Assembly (NCBI GenBank): GCA_934373295.1
Contig: CAKROK010000063.1
Coordinates: forward strand, 1-11,859
Source: an uncultured Christensenellaceae bacterium
GTDB taxonomy: Bacteria; Bacillota; Clostridia; Christensenellales; Christensenellaceae
Reading direction: 5' to 3'
Length of the DNA stretch: 11,859 bases
This document shows positions 6,190-11,859 of this stretch, piece after piece. A program made the translations under genes and the position numbers. Under the pieces are notes generated by a model that was not told where the DNA came from, searched no databases, and saw only the letters and a list, made by a program, of their open reading frames with translations. Numbering within the stretch: position 1 is the stretch's first letter; every line of letters starts with the position of its first letter.

Positions 6190-7878
6190 ATGAGAGAAAA
6201 ATCCGGCTGTAAATACGAAATACACAAGGGAATGGTCACGCTCAAGTCCTGCCCCGTGAATACCTCGGGCGAGGCGGTCGTCCCGCCCGAAATAGTCGGT
6301 CTGCCCGTGGCGCACCTCGGGAGCGGCCTGCTTTGGGGCACGGGCGCAGTCTCGCTCACCCTGCCGGACAGCATAGCAAGCGTGAGTCCGTCTCTACTTT
6401 CCGGCTGCTATTCGCTAAGAAAGCTACGCATAACCGAAAATGGCGGCGGCGAGCGCTTTTACCGCTCATTAAAGACGGCGATAGGCGAACGCACGATAGC
6501 CATAACGGGCGGTCAGCGGACGTTTTCCCTGCTTTTAACACCAGAAGATAAGATAATCTGCACTATAAAATGGCTAAAAGGCATTGATACGCCCTTTCCC
6601 ATGCAGTGCATGGAGCAATACTATAATCATCGAACGGTATACGTGCTTGAGTACGCCGCGGCGCAGGACGATGCGGCCGCTTTGAGCGCTGCGCAAGGCA
6701 TAAAGCCGTTTACGCTAAAGCAGACAGACCGCCTGATAGACGCGGCAAAGGACGCGAACGCAGGCGAGGCGCTCGCGATGCTGCTGGATTATAAGGAAAA
6801 GCACTTCGGATTTTCGGACGTGTTCTCCGCACTCTCACGCGAGTTTACCGCCGACCCATTCTCCCCCGCGCAGATAAAAAAGCGCTTTTCAATAAAGGTT
6901 CAGGGAGAAACCTGCGCCGTGAGCGGATATTTGGGCGGCGATAGGGACATATTCATCCCCGAGCGCATGGGCAAGCGGCCCATAACCTCGCTTTGCGCAC
7001 GGGCGTTTTCACCAAAAAAGGGCAAGGGCGCGCGCCCGATATATGACGAGCTTAAAAGCGTGGAGCTGGGCGGCGTGGATGAGATAGGCGCGGGCTGCTT
7101 TTCGGGATGCTCGTCGCTTGAAGCAGTGAGCGCGCCCAACGTCAAAAGCATCCCGGAAAGCTGCTTTTTAGGCTGCTCGTCGCTAAGGAGCTTTGATTTT
7201 TCGCAAATAGACAGCATTGGCGCACATGCGTTTGAAAACTGCACATCCCTCAAAAGCGCGTGTCTTTCAAACGTAACCGAAATGGGCGAATGGGCGTTTT
7301 ACGGCTGCTCGGATTTAAGCGATATCGCCCTCCCCACCGAATCGACATTGCCCGAGCTTTGCTTCGCGCGCTGTTCTGGGTTAAAGAACATACACTTCCC
7401 CGACGGGATAATATCCACGGGAAAGCGCAGTTTTTTTGAATGTACCGCACTTGAGGATATCTCCTTTGCGCCCGGCGTAAGGCGGATAGACTGGCAGAGT
7501 TTCTCCGGCTGCTCGGGAATAAAGCGTCTCGTCATCCCGGGGAGCGTCAAGGAAATCGGCAACCTCTCGTTTTACTACTGCGTCGCGCTCACCGATTTGA
7601 CGCTTTCTGAGGGCATCGAGTCGATAGAATGGGGCGCATTTTCAAACTGTCAGACGCTGGAAAGTGTCCGCCTGCCGCGCAGTATAAGGCATATCGAATC
7701 ATACGCCTTCAGCGAGTGCTATGCCCTAAAGGAGATACACATCCCGCCCGAGATAACGCAGATCGACCCGATGGTATTCAGCGACTGCCGCCTCGTGCGC
7801 ATATACGGCAAGCGCGATTCCTATGCGCGCGAATACGCATGGATATACGGAATACCGTTTTTGGAGGAAAAAGAGTAA
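6190..7878 (+). CDS. BspA-type leucine-rich repeat protein, probably cytoplasmic
   Basis: This 562-aa protein is built on BspA/LRR_5 repeats. The C-terminal half (about 290-545) holds eleven units of roughly 23 residues with the signature F-x-x-C-x-x-L, for example CFSGCSSL, AFENCTSL and AFSECYAL, and ends with a YGKRDSYAREYAW cap. One more divergent repeat (SLLSGCYSLRKL) lies near residue 70. Between them is a non-repeat region containing QTDRLIDAAKDANAGEALAM and LLDYKEKHF, which resembles an ankyrin-like helical pair found in other clostridial LRR proteins. No signal peptide, sortase motif or membrane helix is seen, unlike surface BspA proteins. The ATG lies 1 nt after the ATPase stop with no good SD, so translation is probably coupled. 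The repeats suggest protein binding, perhaps as client or adaptor of the VWA/MoxR pair (inference). Confidence 0.88.
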   Translation: MREKSGCKYEIHKGMVTLKSCPVNTSGEAVVPPEIVGLPVAHLGSGLLWGTGAVSLTLPDSIASVSPSLLSGCYSLRKLRITENGGGERFYRSLKTAIGERTIAITGGQRTFSLLLTPEDKIICTIKWLKGIDTPFPMQCMEQYYNHRTVYVLEYAAAQDDAAALSAAQGIKPFTLKQTDRLIDAAKDANAGEALAMLLDYKEKHFGFSDVFSALSREFTADPFSPAQIKKRFSIKVQGETCAVSGYLGGDRDIFIPERMGKRPITSLCARAFSPKKGKGARPIYDELKSVELGGVDEIGAGCFSGCSSLEAVSAPNVKSIPESCFLGCSSLRSFDFSQIDSIGAHAFENCTSLKSACLSNVTEMGEWAFYGCSDLSDIALPTESTLPELCFARCSGLKNIHFPDGIISTGKRSFFECTALEDISFAPGVRRIDWQSFSGCSGIKRLVIPGSVKEIGNLSFYYCVALTDLTLSEGIESIEWGAFSNCQTLESVRLPRSIRHIESYAFSECYALKEIHIPPEITQIDPMVFSDCRLVRIYGKRDSYAREYAWIYGIPFLEEKE

Positions 7879-7880
7879 AA

Positions 7881-8237
7881 ATGTTTTTCATAATGGGCAT
7901 AAACAGCGAGGAGGAAAAGCTGGATTTTTATGAGACGGCGATTTGCCCGTCCTGCGGCGGTTTCGGCCGAGCAGAGGTCTTTTGCACATTTTCGCGCTTC
8001 ACGCTCTTTTTCATCCCCCTGTTCGCATTTTCCCGCCGATATTACATAAAGATGAGCTGCTGCGGCGCGGTCTGCGAGATGGACAAGGAGACGGGCGACG
8101 CCATAAGAAAGGGACAAATTGCGCACATCGACCTGACGCGATACGGCTTTAAAAAGACACGCCGCTGCTCAAAATGCGGCTATATTCCGCAGGATAACGA
8201 CTTTGACTTTTGCCCAAAATGCGGCGCAAGGCTTTAA
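7881..8237 (+). CDS. Small zinc-ribbon protein
   Basis: This 118-aa protein has four cysteine clusters: C22-PS-C25, S59-C60-C61, C96-SK-C99 and C111-PK-C114. The last two form a typical C-terminal zinc ribbon (CSKCGY...FCPKCGARL). The opening FFIMGI and the hydrophobic FFIPLF segment (43-48) are recognisable from a family of small clostridial zinc-ribbon proteins of unknown function. The hydrophobic stretch is short for a membrane helix. A longer in-frame extension upstream overlaps the LRR gene and is rejected. ATG 7881 lies 2 nt after the LRR stop; the nearest SD (GGAGG, 7863-7867) is 13 nt away, so expression likely depends on coupling. A start four codons later is possible. It may bind nucleic acid or protein; nothing visible decides this. 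Confidence 0.75.
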   Translation: MFFIMGINSEEEKLDFYETAICPSCGGFGRAEVFCTFSRFTLFFIPLFAFSRRYYIKMSCCGAVCEMDKETGDAIRKGQIAHIDLTRYGFKKTRRCSKCGYIPQDNDFDFCPKCGARL

Positions 8238-8249
8238 AAGGAGACGATA

Positions 8250-8936
8250 ATGATACGGGACATATTTTTTGACCTTGACAACACGCTGCTCGACTTTGAC
8301 CTATCCGAAAAGAGGGCTATCGCGCTGACCTTAAAGCACGTCGGCGCGCAGGACAGCGAACAGAACATTTCGCTTTACAGCCGAATAAACCTATCTCAAT
8401 GGAAGCTCTTTGAAAAGGGCGAGATAACTCTCGAGCGCCTGCGTGTGCGCCGATTTGGGCTGTTGTTCGACGCGCTGGGCATAGATGCGGACGCGCGCAT
8501 GGCAATGCTCTATTACGGCGATAGGCTGGGCGAGGGATATTTTCTAAAGCAGGGCGCGGTAGAGGTGTTGGACGAGCTATTTAGAAAATACCGTCTGCAC
8601 GTCGCGTCAAACGGCATCGCGCGCACGCAATACAGCCGTCTCAAGGGCTCGGGACTGGATAAATACTTCGAAAACGTGTTCATATCCGAAGAAATCGGCT
8701 ACCCCAAGCCGGATGTGCGCTTTTTTGAACACTGCTTTTCTGCCATACACGATTTTGAAAAAAGCGCCGCTGTTATGGTGGGCGACAGCCTTTCCTCCGA
8801 TATTTTAGGCGGAAAAAACGCGGGTATAACCACAATACTCATAGGAGATATGCCAGCAAAGGACGGCGCTCCCGCATCTCCCGACCACTGCATAGAAAGC
8901 CTATACGACCTCCCCTCTCTTTTGCAAACCATTTAA
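8250..8936 (+). CDS. HAD-superfamily hydrolase, YjjG-like nucleotidase
   Basis: This 228-aa haloacid-dehalogenase-fold phosphatase of subfamily I has a helical cap. Motif I is FFDLDNTLLDF with nucleophile D8 and acid/base D10; motif II is S120-NG; motif III is K153 in YPKPD; motif IV is G178-DSLSSD184, which holds the Mg-binding aspartates. All catalytic residues are present. Length, the DxDNTLxDF start and the YPKPD segment match YjjG/YfnB-type pyrimidine 5'-nucleotidases, which hydrolyse nucleoside monophosphates and can clear non-canonical ones; the exact substrate cannot be read from sequence. AAAAGGAGA (8236-8243) gives a good RBS 6 nt before the ATG. It is the last gene of the operon that starts with the VWA protein, 12 nt after the zinc-ribbon gene and just before a terminator. 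Confidence 0.88.
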   Translation: MIRDIFFDLDNTLLDFDLSEKRAIALTLKHVGAQDSEQNISLYSRINLSQWKLFEKGEITLERLRVRRFGLLFDALGIDADARMAMLYYGDRLGEGYFLKQGAVEVLDELFRKYRLHVASNGIARTQYSRLKGSGLDKYFENVFISEEIGYPKPDVRFFEHCFSAIHDFEKSAAVMVGDSLSSDILGGKNAGITTILIGDMPAKDGAPASPDHCIESLYDLPSLLQTI

Positions 8937-8937
8937 G

Positions 8938-8964
8938 GCAGCCCGCAAGGGCTTCTTTTTTTGC
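8938..8964 (+). terminator. Intrinsic terminator of the five-gene operon
   Basis: Hairpin AGCCC-GCAA-GGGCT (8940-8953) with a GNRA-type tetraloop is followed by a T-rich tract TCTTTTTTT. It begins directly after the HAD stop codon. The 5-bp stem is short but GC-rich. Confidence 0.75.
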
Positions 8965-8986
8965 TGTTTTTTCAAAAAAATGTCAG

Positions 8987-9015
8987 GCATAAACGGCTTT
9001 ATCGCGCTAAAAATA
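8987..9015 (+). promoter_or_regulatory. Candidate forespore (sigma-F/sigma-G) promoter for the spoVA unit
   Basis: GCATA at 8987-8991 fits the -35 consensus of sigma-F and sigma-G. GCTAAAAATA (9006-9015), 14 bp on, matches most fixed positions of the sigma-F -10, and the overlapping AAAAATA gives a partial sigma-G -10. No vegetative promoter is evident here. A weakness is that transcription would start almost at the first ribosome binding site (9021-9030). Confidence 0.45.
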
Positions 9016-9037
9016 CATTTGAGAGGTGATAAGCATC

Positions 9038-9169
9038 ATGAAAAAAATATTTATAATTACAGCGATAGTCGCCGTGCTTGTGCTGGCATATTTCATGCTG
9101 TTTTATCGCGGCGGCGGACTCCCCGACGGGAACGCGACATTCATACACATTTCTCACATAGCAGGTTAA
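9038..9169 (+). CDS. Small single-pass membrane protein (43 aa) leading the spoVA unit
   Basis: I do not recognise this protein. It is 43 residues: MKK, then a hydrophobic helix of about 19 residues (roughly 4-23, IFIITAIVAVLVLAYFMLF), then a short polar tail containing RGGG and ending HISHIAG. The layout fits a membrane-anchored peptide or a signal-anchor. Support for translation is strong: GAGAGGTGAT (9021-9030) lies 7 nt before the ATG, and its TAA is embedded in the AAGGAG of the next small gene, a sign of coupling. It follows an operon terminator and a candidate forespore promoter, and it precedes spoVAC by two frames. A spore inner-membrane role alongside SpoVA is inferred only from position. 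It would be missed by annotation pipelines with a length cut-off. Confidence 0.65.
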   Translation: MKKIFIITAIVAVLVLAYFMLFYRGGGLPDGNATFIHISHIAG

Positions 9170-9179
9170 GGAGAATAAT

Positions 9180-9293
9180 ATGAGAAAGATAAAAAGAATA
9201 GACCCCGAGGGCGATTTTCAGCGCATAACGGAAAGCCGTCGGGAGGATGCAGAGGATAATATCACGGAGGACAAAGAGCATGGAAGTAAGTAA
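9180..9293 (+). CDS. Small highly charged protein (37 aa) overlapping spoVAC
   Basis: I do not recognise this protein. It is 37 residues, hydrophilic and rich in Arg, Lys, Glu and Asp, with no hydrophobic segment; it begins MRKIKRIDPEGDF and ends EDKEHGSK. AAGGAG (9168-9173) is 6 nt before the ATG, an optimal RBS that overlaps the stop of the preceding small gene. Its last 14 nt overlap the start of spoVAC in another frame, so ribosomes finishing here could reinitiate on spoVAC. It may be a real small forespore protein, or a leader whose translation sets spoVAC expression; the sequence alone does not decide. The basic-then-acidic composition would suit binding to a membrane surface or a protein partner (inference). 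Confidence 0.55.
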   Translation: MRKIKRIDPEGDFQRITESRREDAEDNITEDKEHGSK

Positions 9294-9747
9294 GCGCGTC
9301 AAAAAAGAGGATTATCAAAAATACGTCTCCGACAAAATGCCCAAGAGCAAGACGTTCACGGACTGCGTCAAGGCGTTTTTCGTGGGCGGGGCAATATGCT
9401 GCGTCGGGCAAGCTATAATCGTGCTCGCGTCAGAGGTCCTCATGCTGGGCGAAAAGGACGCGGGCGCGTTCACATCCGCCGCGATGATTTTTTTAGGCGC
9501 ACTTTTGACCGGTCTCGGCGTATATGACGTAATAGGCAATTTCGCGGGAGCGGGCTCGATCGTCCCCATAACGGGCTTCGCGAACTCGATAGTCTCCCCC
9601 GCGATGGAGTTTAAGCGCGAGGGGCTGATAACGGGCCTGGGCGCAAAGATGTTCGTGATAGCCGGCCCAGTGCTCGTCTACGGCATAGCATCATCCACAT
9701 TTATAGGGCTCATATACTTCATTTTAGGCGCTATAAGCGTGATTTAA
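9280..9747 (+). CDS. spoVAC: Stage V sporulation protein AC
   Basis: This 155-aa integral membrane protein of the SpoVA complex sits in the forespore inner membrane and takes part in Ca-dipicolinic acid uptake during sporulation and release at germination. B. subtilis SpoVAC is described as a mechanosensitive channel. A charged N-terminus (about 1-25) is followed by four to five hydrophobic segments. Family-typical stretches are FFVGGAICCVGQ, GVYDVIGNFAGAGSIVPITG and GFANSIVSPAMEFKREG. ATG 9280 is chosen because GGAGG (9266-9270) lies 9 nt upstream; an in-frame ATG at 9247 abuts its own purine tract with no spacing. The length is normal for the family. It is followed 10 nt later by spoVAD. 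Expression is expected in the forespore, consistent with the candidate promoter at 8987-9015. Confidence 0.95.
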   Translation: MEVSKRVKKEDYQKYVSDKMPKSKTFTDCVKAFFVGGAICCVGQAIIVLASEVLMLGEKDAGAFTSAAMIFLGALLTGLGVYDVIGNFAGAGSIVPITGFANSIVSPAMEFKREGLITGLGAKMFVIAGPVLVYGIASSTFIGLIYFILGAISVI

Positions 9748-9757
9748 GGAGGAAGCT

Positions 9758-10774
9758 ATGGCGAAATACACGGGCGCACAGAGCGTGATATTTACAAATC
9801 CGGTGTACATAATCGGACGATCCTCCATAGCCGGAAAGAGCGAGGGTCAGGGGCCTATAGGCGAATATTTTGATGGGATCGTCCCGGATGCGCTATGGGG
9901 CGAGGACAGCTTTGAAAAGTGCGAACAGAAGATGTATCGCGAGGCGGTCAAAAGGGCTATAGCCTCCGCCGGAAAGAGGGAGAAGGACATCCGCCTGCTT
10001 TTGGGCGGCGATCTTTTGAATCAGATAGTCGCGGCGGGGTATTCCGCAAGAGAGCTGGGCATTCCCTTTTTGGGATTGTACGGCGCTTGCTCAACGATGT
10101 CCGAGTCCCTTCTCGTCGCATCCATGCTCATTGACGGCGGCATGACGGACAGCGCGGTATGCTGCGCCTCCAGCCACTTCGCGACGGCCGAACGGCAGTT
10201 CCGCGTCCCCCTCGAGCAGGGAACTCCGCGCACGCCCACCTCCCAAAACACGGTAATCGGCGCGGCGGCGACCGTTTTATCGGCGGACACGGCATCAAAG
10301 CTCGTCATAACGGGCGGGACCGTCGGAAGAGTGGTCGACCTTGGCATAAAGGACTCCGAGAACATGGGCGCGGCGATGGCTCCCGCGGCATGTGAGACGA
10401 TATACAACCACCTAAACGACCTTCAGATAAGCCCCGATCACTACGACAAGATAATCACAGGCGATTTAGGCACATTTGGTTCACAAATCTTAACCGATAT
10501 GCTTAAAAACTTCGGCTGTGACATAACAAAACAGCACGAGGACTGCGGCGCGATGATATTTGCAAATATGGATAAGGCGCATTGCGGCGGGAGCGGCTGC
10601 GGCTGCTCGGGGATAACGCTGAACGGATATTTTTTAAAAAAGCTGCTGGACGGCGAATTAAAGCGCATATTATTCGTCGCGACGGGCGCGCTTTTGTCCC
10701 CCACCATCGTTCAACAGGGCGAAAGCATACCCGGAATAGCCCACGCCGTCGCCATAGAAAGGAGAAACGCTTAA
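9758..10774 (+). CDS. spoVAD: Stage V sporulation protein AD
   Basis: This 338-aa soluble protein has the thiolase/ketoacyl-synthase fold. In B. subtilis SpoVAD binds dipicolinic acid and works with the SpoVA membrane proteins at the spore inner membrane. Visible family features are YGACSTMSESL with C111 at the position of the thiolase-fold nucleophile, FRVPLEQGTPRTPTSQ, DLGIKDSENMGAAMAPAA, GDLGTFGSQIL, and a cysteine/glycine-rich C-terminal motif HCGGSGCGCSG (275-285). Length is typical. TAAGGAGGAAGC just before the ATG is a near-perfect RBS that overlaps the end of the spoVAC region. It shares one nucleotide (TAATG) with spoVAE, indicating tight co-translation. No other thiolase-family enzyme role is likely in this context. 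Confidence 0.96.
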   Translation: MAKYTGAQSVIFTNPVYIIGRSSIAGKSEGQGPIGEYFDGIVPDALWGEDSFEKCEQKMYREAVKRAIASAGKREKDIRLLLGGDLLNQIVAAGYSARELGIPFLGLYGACSTMSESLLVASMLIDGGMTDSAVCCASSHFATAERQFRVPLEQGTPRTPTSQNTVIGAAATVLSADTASKLVITGGTVGRVVDLGIKDSENMGAAMAPAACETIYNHLNDLQISPDHYDKIITGDLGTFGSQILTDMLKNFGCDITKQHEDCGAMIFANMDKAHCGGSGCGCSGITLNGYFLKKLLDGELKRILFVATGALLSPTIVQQGESIPGIAHAVAIERRNA

Positions 10775-11136
10775 TGCTCATGGATTTCATAAACGCCTTT
10801 TGGGTGGGCGGGCTTATCTGCGTAATAGGTCAGCTTTTGCTGTCGCTCACGCGGCTCACCCCCGCGAGGATACTCGTCTTGTTCGTGGTGGGCGGCGCGG
10901 TGCTCTCCGCGTTAGGTCTATACGGTCCGTTAAAGGATTTCGCCGGTGCGGGCGCGAGCGTCCCTCTTTTGGGATTCGGTCACACGCTCTGCCAGGGCGT
11001 ATTTGACGCGATAGACAGCTATGGCGCGATAGGCATTTTGACAGGCGCCGTGAGCGCAGCCGCCGCGGGGATATGCGCCGCGATAGTCTTTGGCTTTTTA
11101 GCCGCGCTGATCTTCGATCCAAAGATAAAGAAGTAA
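10774..11136 (+). CDS. spoVAE: Stage V sporulation protein AE (AEb type)
   Basis: This 120-aa membrane protein of the SpoVA Ca-dipicolinate transport complex has about four hydrophobic segments. It is a paralogue of SpoVAC: FWVGGLICVIGQ and KDFAGAGASVPLLGFG align with FFVGGAICCVGQ and GNFAGAGSIVPITGFA of SpoVAC. ATG 10774 is used because AAAGGAGA (10758-10765) is 8 nt upstream; the ATG six bases later would sit 14 nt away, and the longer frame reaching back into spoVAD is a shadow. Start and spoVAD stop overlap by one base. No spoVAEa or spoVAF follows; the unit ends with a hairpin, giving the minimal AC-AD-AE set typical of Clostridia. Confidence 0.94.
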   Translation: MLMDFINAFWVGGLICVIGQLLLSLTRLTPARILVLFVVGGAVLSALGLYGPLKDFAGAGASVPLLGFGHTLCQGVFDAIDSYGAIGILTGAVSAAAAGICAAIVFGFLAALIFDPKIKK

Positions 11137-11142
11137 CGCAAA

Positions 11143-11180
11143 AGCTCGGGGGTTTCGGGGGTTGCCCGAGCTGTGTTTAA
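11143..11180 (+). terminator. Probable terminator of the spoVA unit
   Basis: A perfect 8-bp stem (AGCTCGGG 11143-11150 with CCCGAGCT 11165-11172) and a 14-nt loop begin 6 nt after the spoVAE stop. The T-tract that follows (GTGTTTAAAATTT) is weak, so termination may be partial. Confidence 0.65.
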
Positions 11181-11515
11181 AATTTGTTCAAGACATTAAT
11201 AGGTTTTTAAAGGCATTATTCAAATTGAAAACTTAACTTTGCAGTTTTTTCTGAAAACCGTGGTTTTCTTAACTTTCCCATGAACAGGCAATCAAAATGT
11301 GCTGGATTTCTGTCATTTTTCAAGCAGCCCGCAGTCGGCTGTACAATCAGTACGCCGACAAGGGCTGTTGCAGAAAAAAGGCAGAAGGACAGTGCATTTT
11401 GGAAGCCTGAAGGGGGCTGCGCCTCCGAACATCCTTCCCCGCTAATCTGTTTAAGTTGATATGTCAGCATAGGTGCTTAAATTAGTTTTCGACTATATCT
11501 CGGTTCCCGACGGTG

Positions 11516-11577
11516 GCGGTCTTAAAATCGCAAGCGATTTTACAGACCGCATACATTACTTAGAGTAAATAGTTTTG
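11516..11577. repeat. Hairpin repeat, copy 1
   Basis: GCGGTCT-T-AAAATCGC pairs with GCGATTTT-AC-AGACCGC across an AA loop (11516-11550), with one extra base on the right arm. It is followed by ATACATTA and, after a variable stretch, AAATAGTTTTG (11567-11577). The same layout recurs 142 bp downstream. Confidence 0.7.
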
Positions 11578-11657
11578 TTTGTGACTCCCGCTCGATTACA
11601 GAAACGTTGGCATAACTACATTAGCTTGTTGTTGGCTTTTCTTTCGCGCAGCTTGTG

Positions 11658-11726
11658 ACGGTCTTAAAACTGCTCTTCGCGGCAGTTTTACAGACCGTAT
11701 GCATTATGTTTGCGAAAATAGTTTTG
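11658..11726. repeat. Hairpin repeat, copy 2
   Basis: ACGGTCT-T-AAAACTGC pairs with GCAGTTTT-AC-AGACCGT (11658-11698) across an 8-nt loop, with the same extra base as copy 1. It is followed by ATGCATTA and AAATAGTTTTG (11716-11726). Inner stem pairs differ from copy 1 but remain complementary. Confidence 0.7.
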
Positions 11727-11799
11727 GGGTTAGAGCTTTATATTTGTGCGCTTAATTTAAAAAGAAAGAATAGTCACGTAAGTTGTGAATAATTAGGTT

Positions 11800-11817
11800 G
11801 CTTTGCTTACGCAAAGC
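11800..11817. repeat. Short perfect hairpin
   Basis: GCTTTGC-TTAC-GCAAAGC forms a 7-bp perfect stem with a 4-nt loop. No T-run follows on either strand, so it is not an obvious terminator. Confidence 0.45.
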
Positions 11818-11859
11818 TCCATTATATGTGCGCGCGGCGCAGCTTTCAAGCATGAAACG

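Larger units (their letters stand above)
11181..11859. other. Non-coding right end with repeats and hairpins
   Basis: I see no gene I can support here. One minus-strand frame of 84 codons (11216-11470) is open but has no ribosome binding site or recognisable domain. The stretch holds a 7-bp palindrome (11253-11268) flanked by the direct repeat CTTAACTTT, two copies of a hairpin repeat (11516-11577 and 11658-11726), and a 7-bp hairpin with a TTAC loop at 11800-11817. Composition is more AT-rich than in the genes to the left. It may be an accumulation site for dispersed repeats; the window ends before the next gene. Confidence 0.5.

Noticed and set aside
7629..7880. Longer 202-aa version of the zinc-ribbon protein starting inside the LRR gene
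   Set aside because: The extension lies in another frame over coding LRR repeats and has no SD at its start. The FFIMGI opening at 7881 is where family members begin.
9247..9279. Earlier ATG for spoVAC
   Set aside because: The purine tract abuts this ATG with no spacing, and the added residues are not SpoVAC-like. GGAGG is well placed for the ATG at 9280.
10582..10773. Longer 184-aa version of SpoVAE
   Set aside because: The extra N-terminus is an arginine-rich shadow of spoVAD. The AAAGGAGA SD and the TAATG overlap place the start at 10774.
11516..11726. CRISPR array
   Set aside because: Only two copies occur. They are hairpins with varying inner stems 142 bp apart, with no constant-length spacers and no cas gene in view.
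11800..11817. Terminator at the right end
   Set aside because: It has no T-run on either side and no adjacent gene end within the window.

Overview
The window reads as a chromosomal segment of a spore-forming Bacillota, most likely a Clostridia member. It carries a spoVAC-spoVAD-spoVAE cluster, strong AGGAGG-type ribosome binding sites throughout, intrinsic terminators, and protein families typical of that class: a DUF2201-type VWA protein, a MoxR-like ATPase, a BspA-type leucine-rich repeat protein and a DUF378 protein. Coding regions are GC-rich with many GCG, CGC and GGC codons, yet they use AUA heavily for isoleucine. The two long intergenic regions are clearly more AT-rich. No transposase, phage gene, tRNA, rRNA or CRISPR array is visible.

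Layout. (1) Positions 2-1063 hold the 3' part of lysA (diaminopimelate decarboxylase), cut by the window edge. It converges on a minus-strand pair across a shared 15-bp terminator hairpin. (2) The minus-strand pair is a CLC-type transporter with the residue signature of the fluoride/proton antiporter branch (CLC-F), followed by a 66-aa DUF378 membrane protein. A near-consensus promoter precedes the transporter. (3) About 590 bp between the transporter and the next gene hold promoters and two sizeable inverted repeats but no convincing gene. (4) A tight five-gene plus-strand operon follows (3223-8936): VWA protein, MoxR-like AAA+ ATPase, leucine-rich repeat protein with no signal peptide, small zinc-ribbon protein and YjjG-like HAD phosphatase. 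Gaps are 5, 1, 2 and 12 nt. The operon runs from a TTCACA-17-TATAAT promoter to a hairpin/T-run terminator. (5) The spoVA transcription unit (9038-11136) begins with two very small, well-initiated reading frames of 43 and 37 codons that I do not recognise, then spoVAC, spoVAD and spoVAE, ending at a hairpin. (6) The last roughly 690 bp are non-coding as far as I can tell. They contain two copies of a hairpin repeat whose stems differ by compensating changes.

How the genes may work together. The SpoVA proteins move Ca-dipicolinic acid across the spore inner membrane; the two small leading frames are candidates for unnoticed members of that unit. The VWA/MoxR pair resembles two-component remodelling chaperone systems, and the coupled leucine-rich repeat protein may be its client or targeting subunit (inference). 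The best leads are the VWA-MoxR-LRR operon, the two small frames ahead of spoVAC, the probable CLC-F exporter without a fluoride riboswitch, and the covarying hairpin repeats near the right end.
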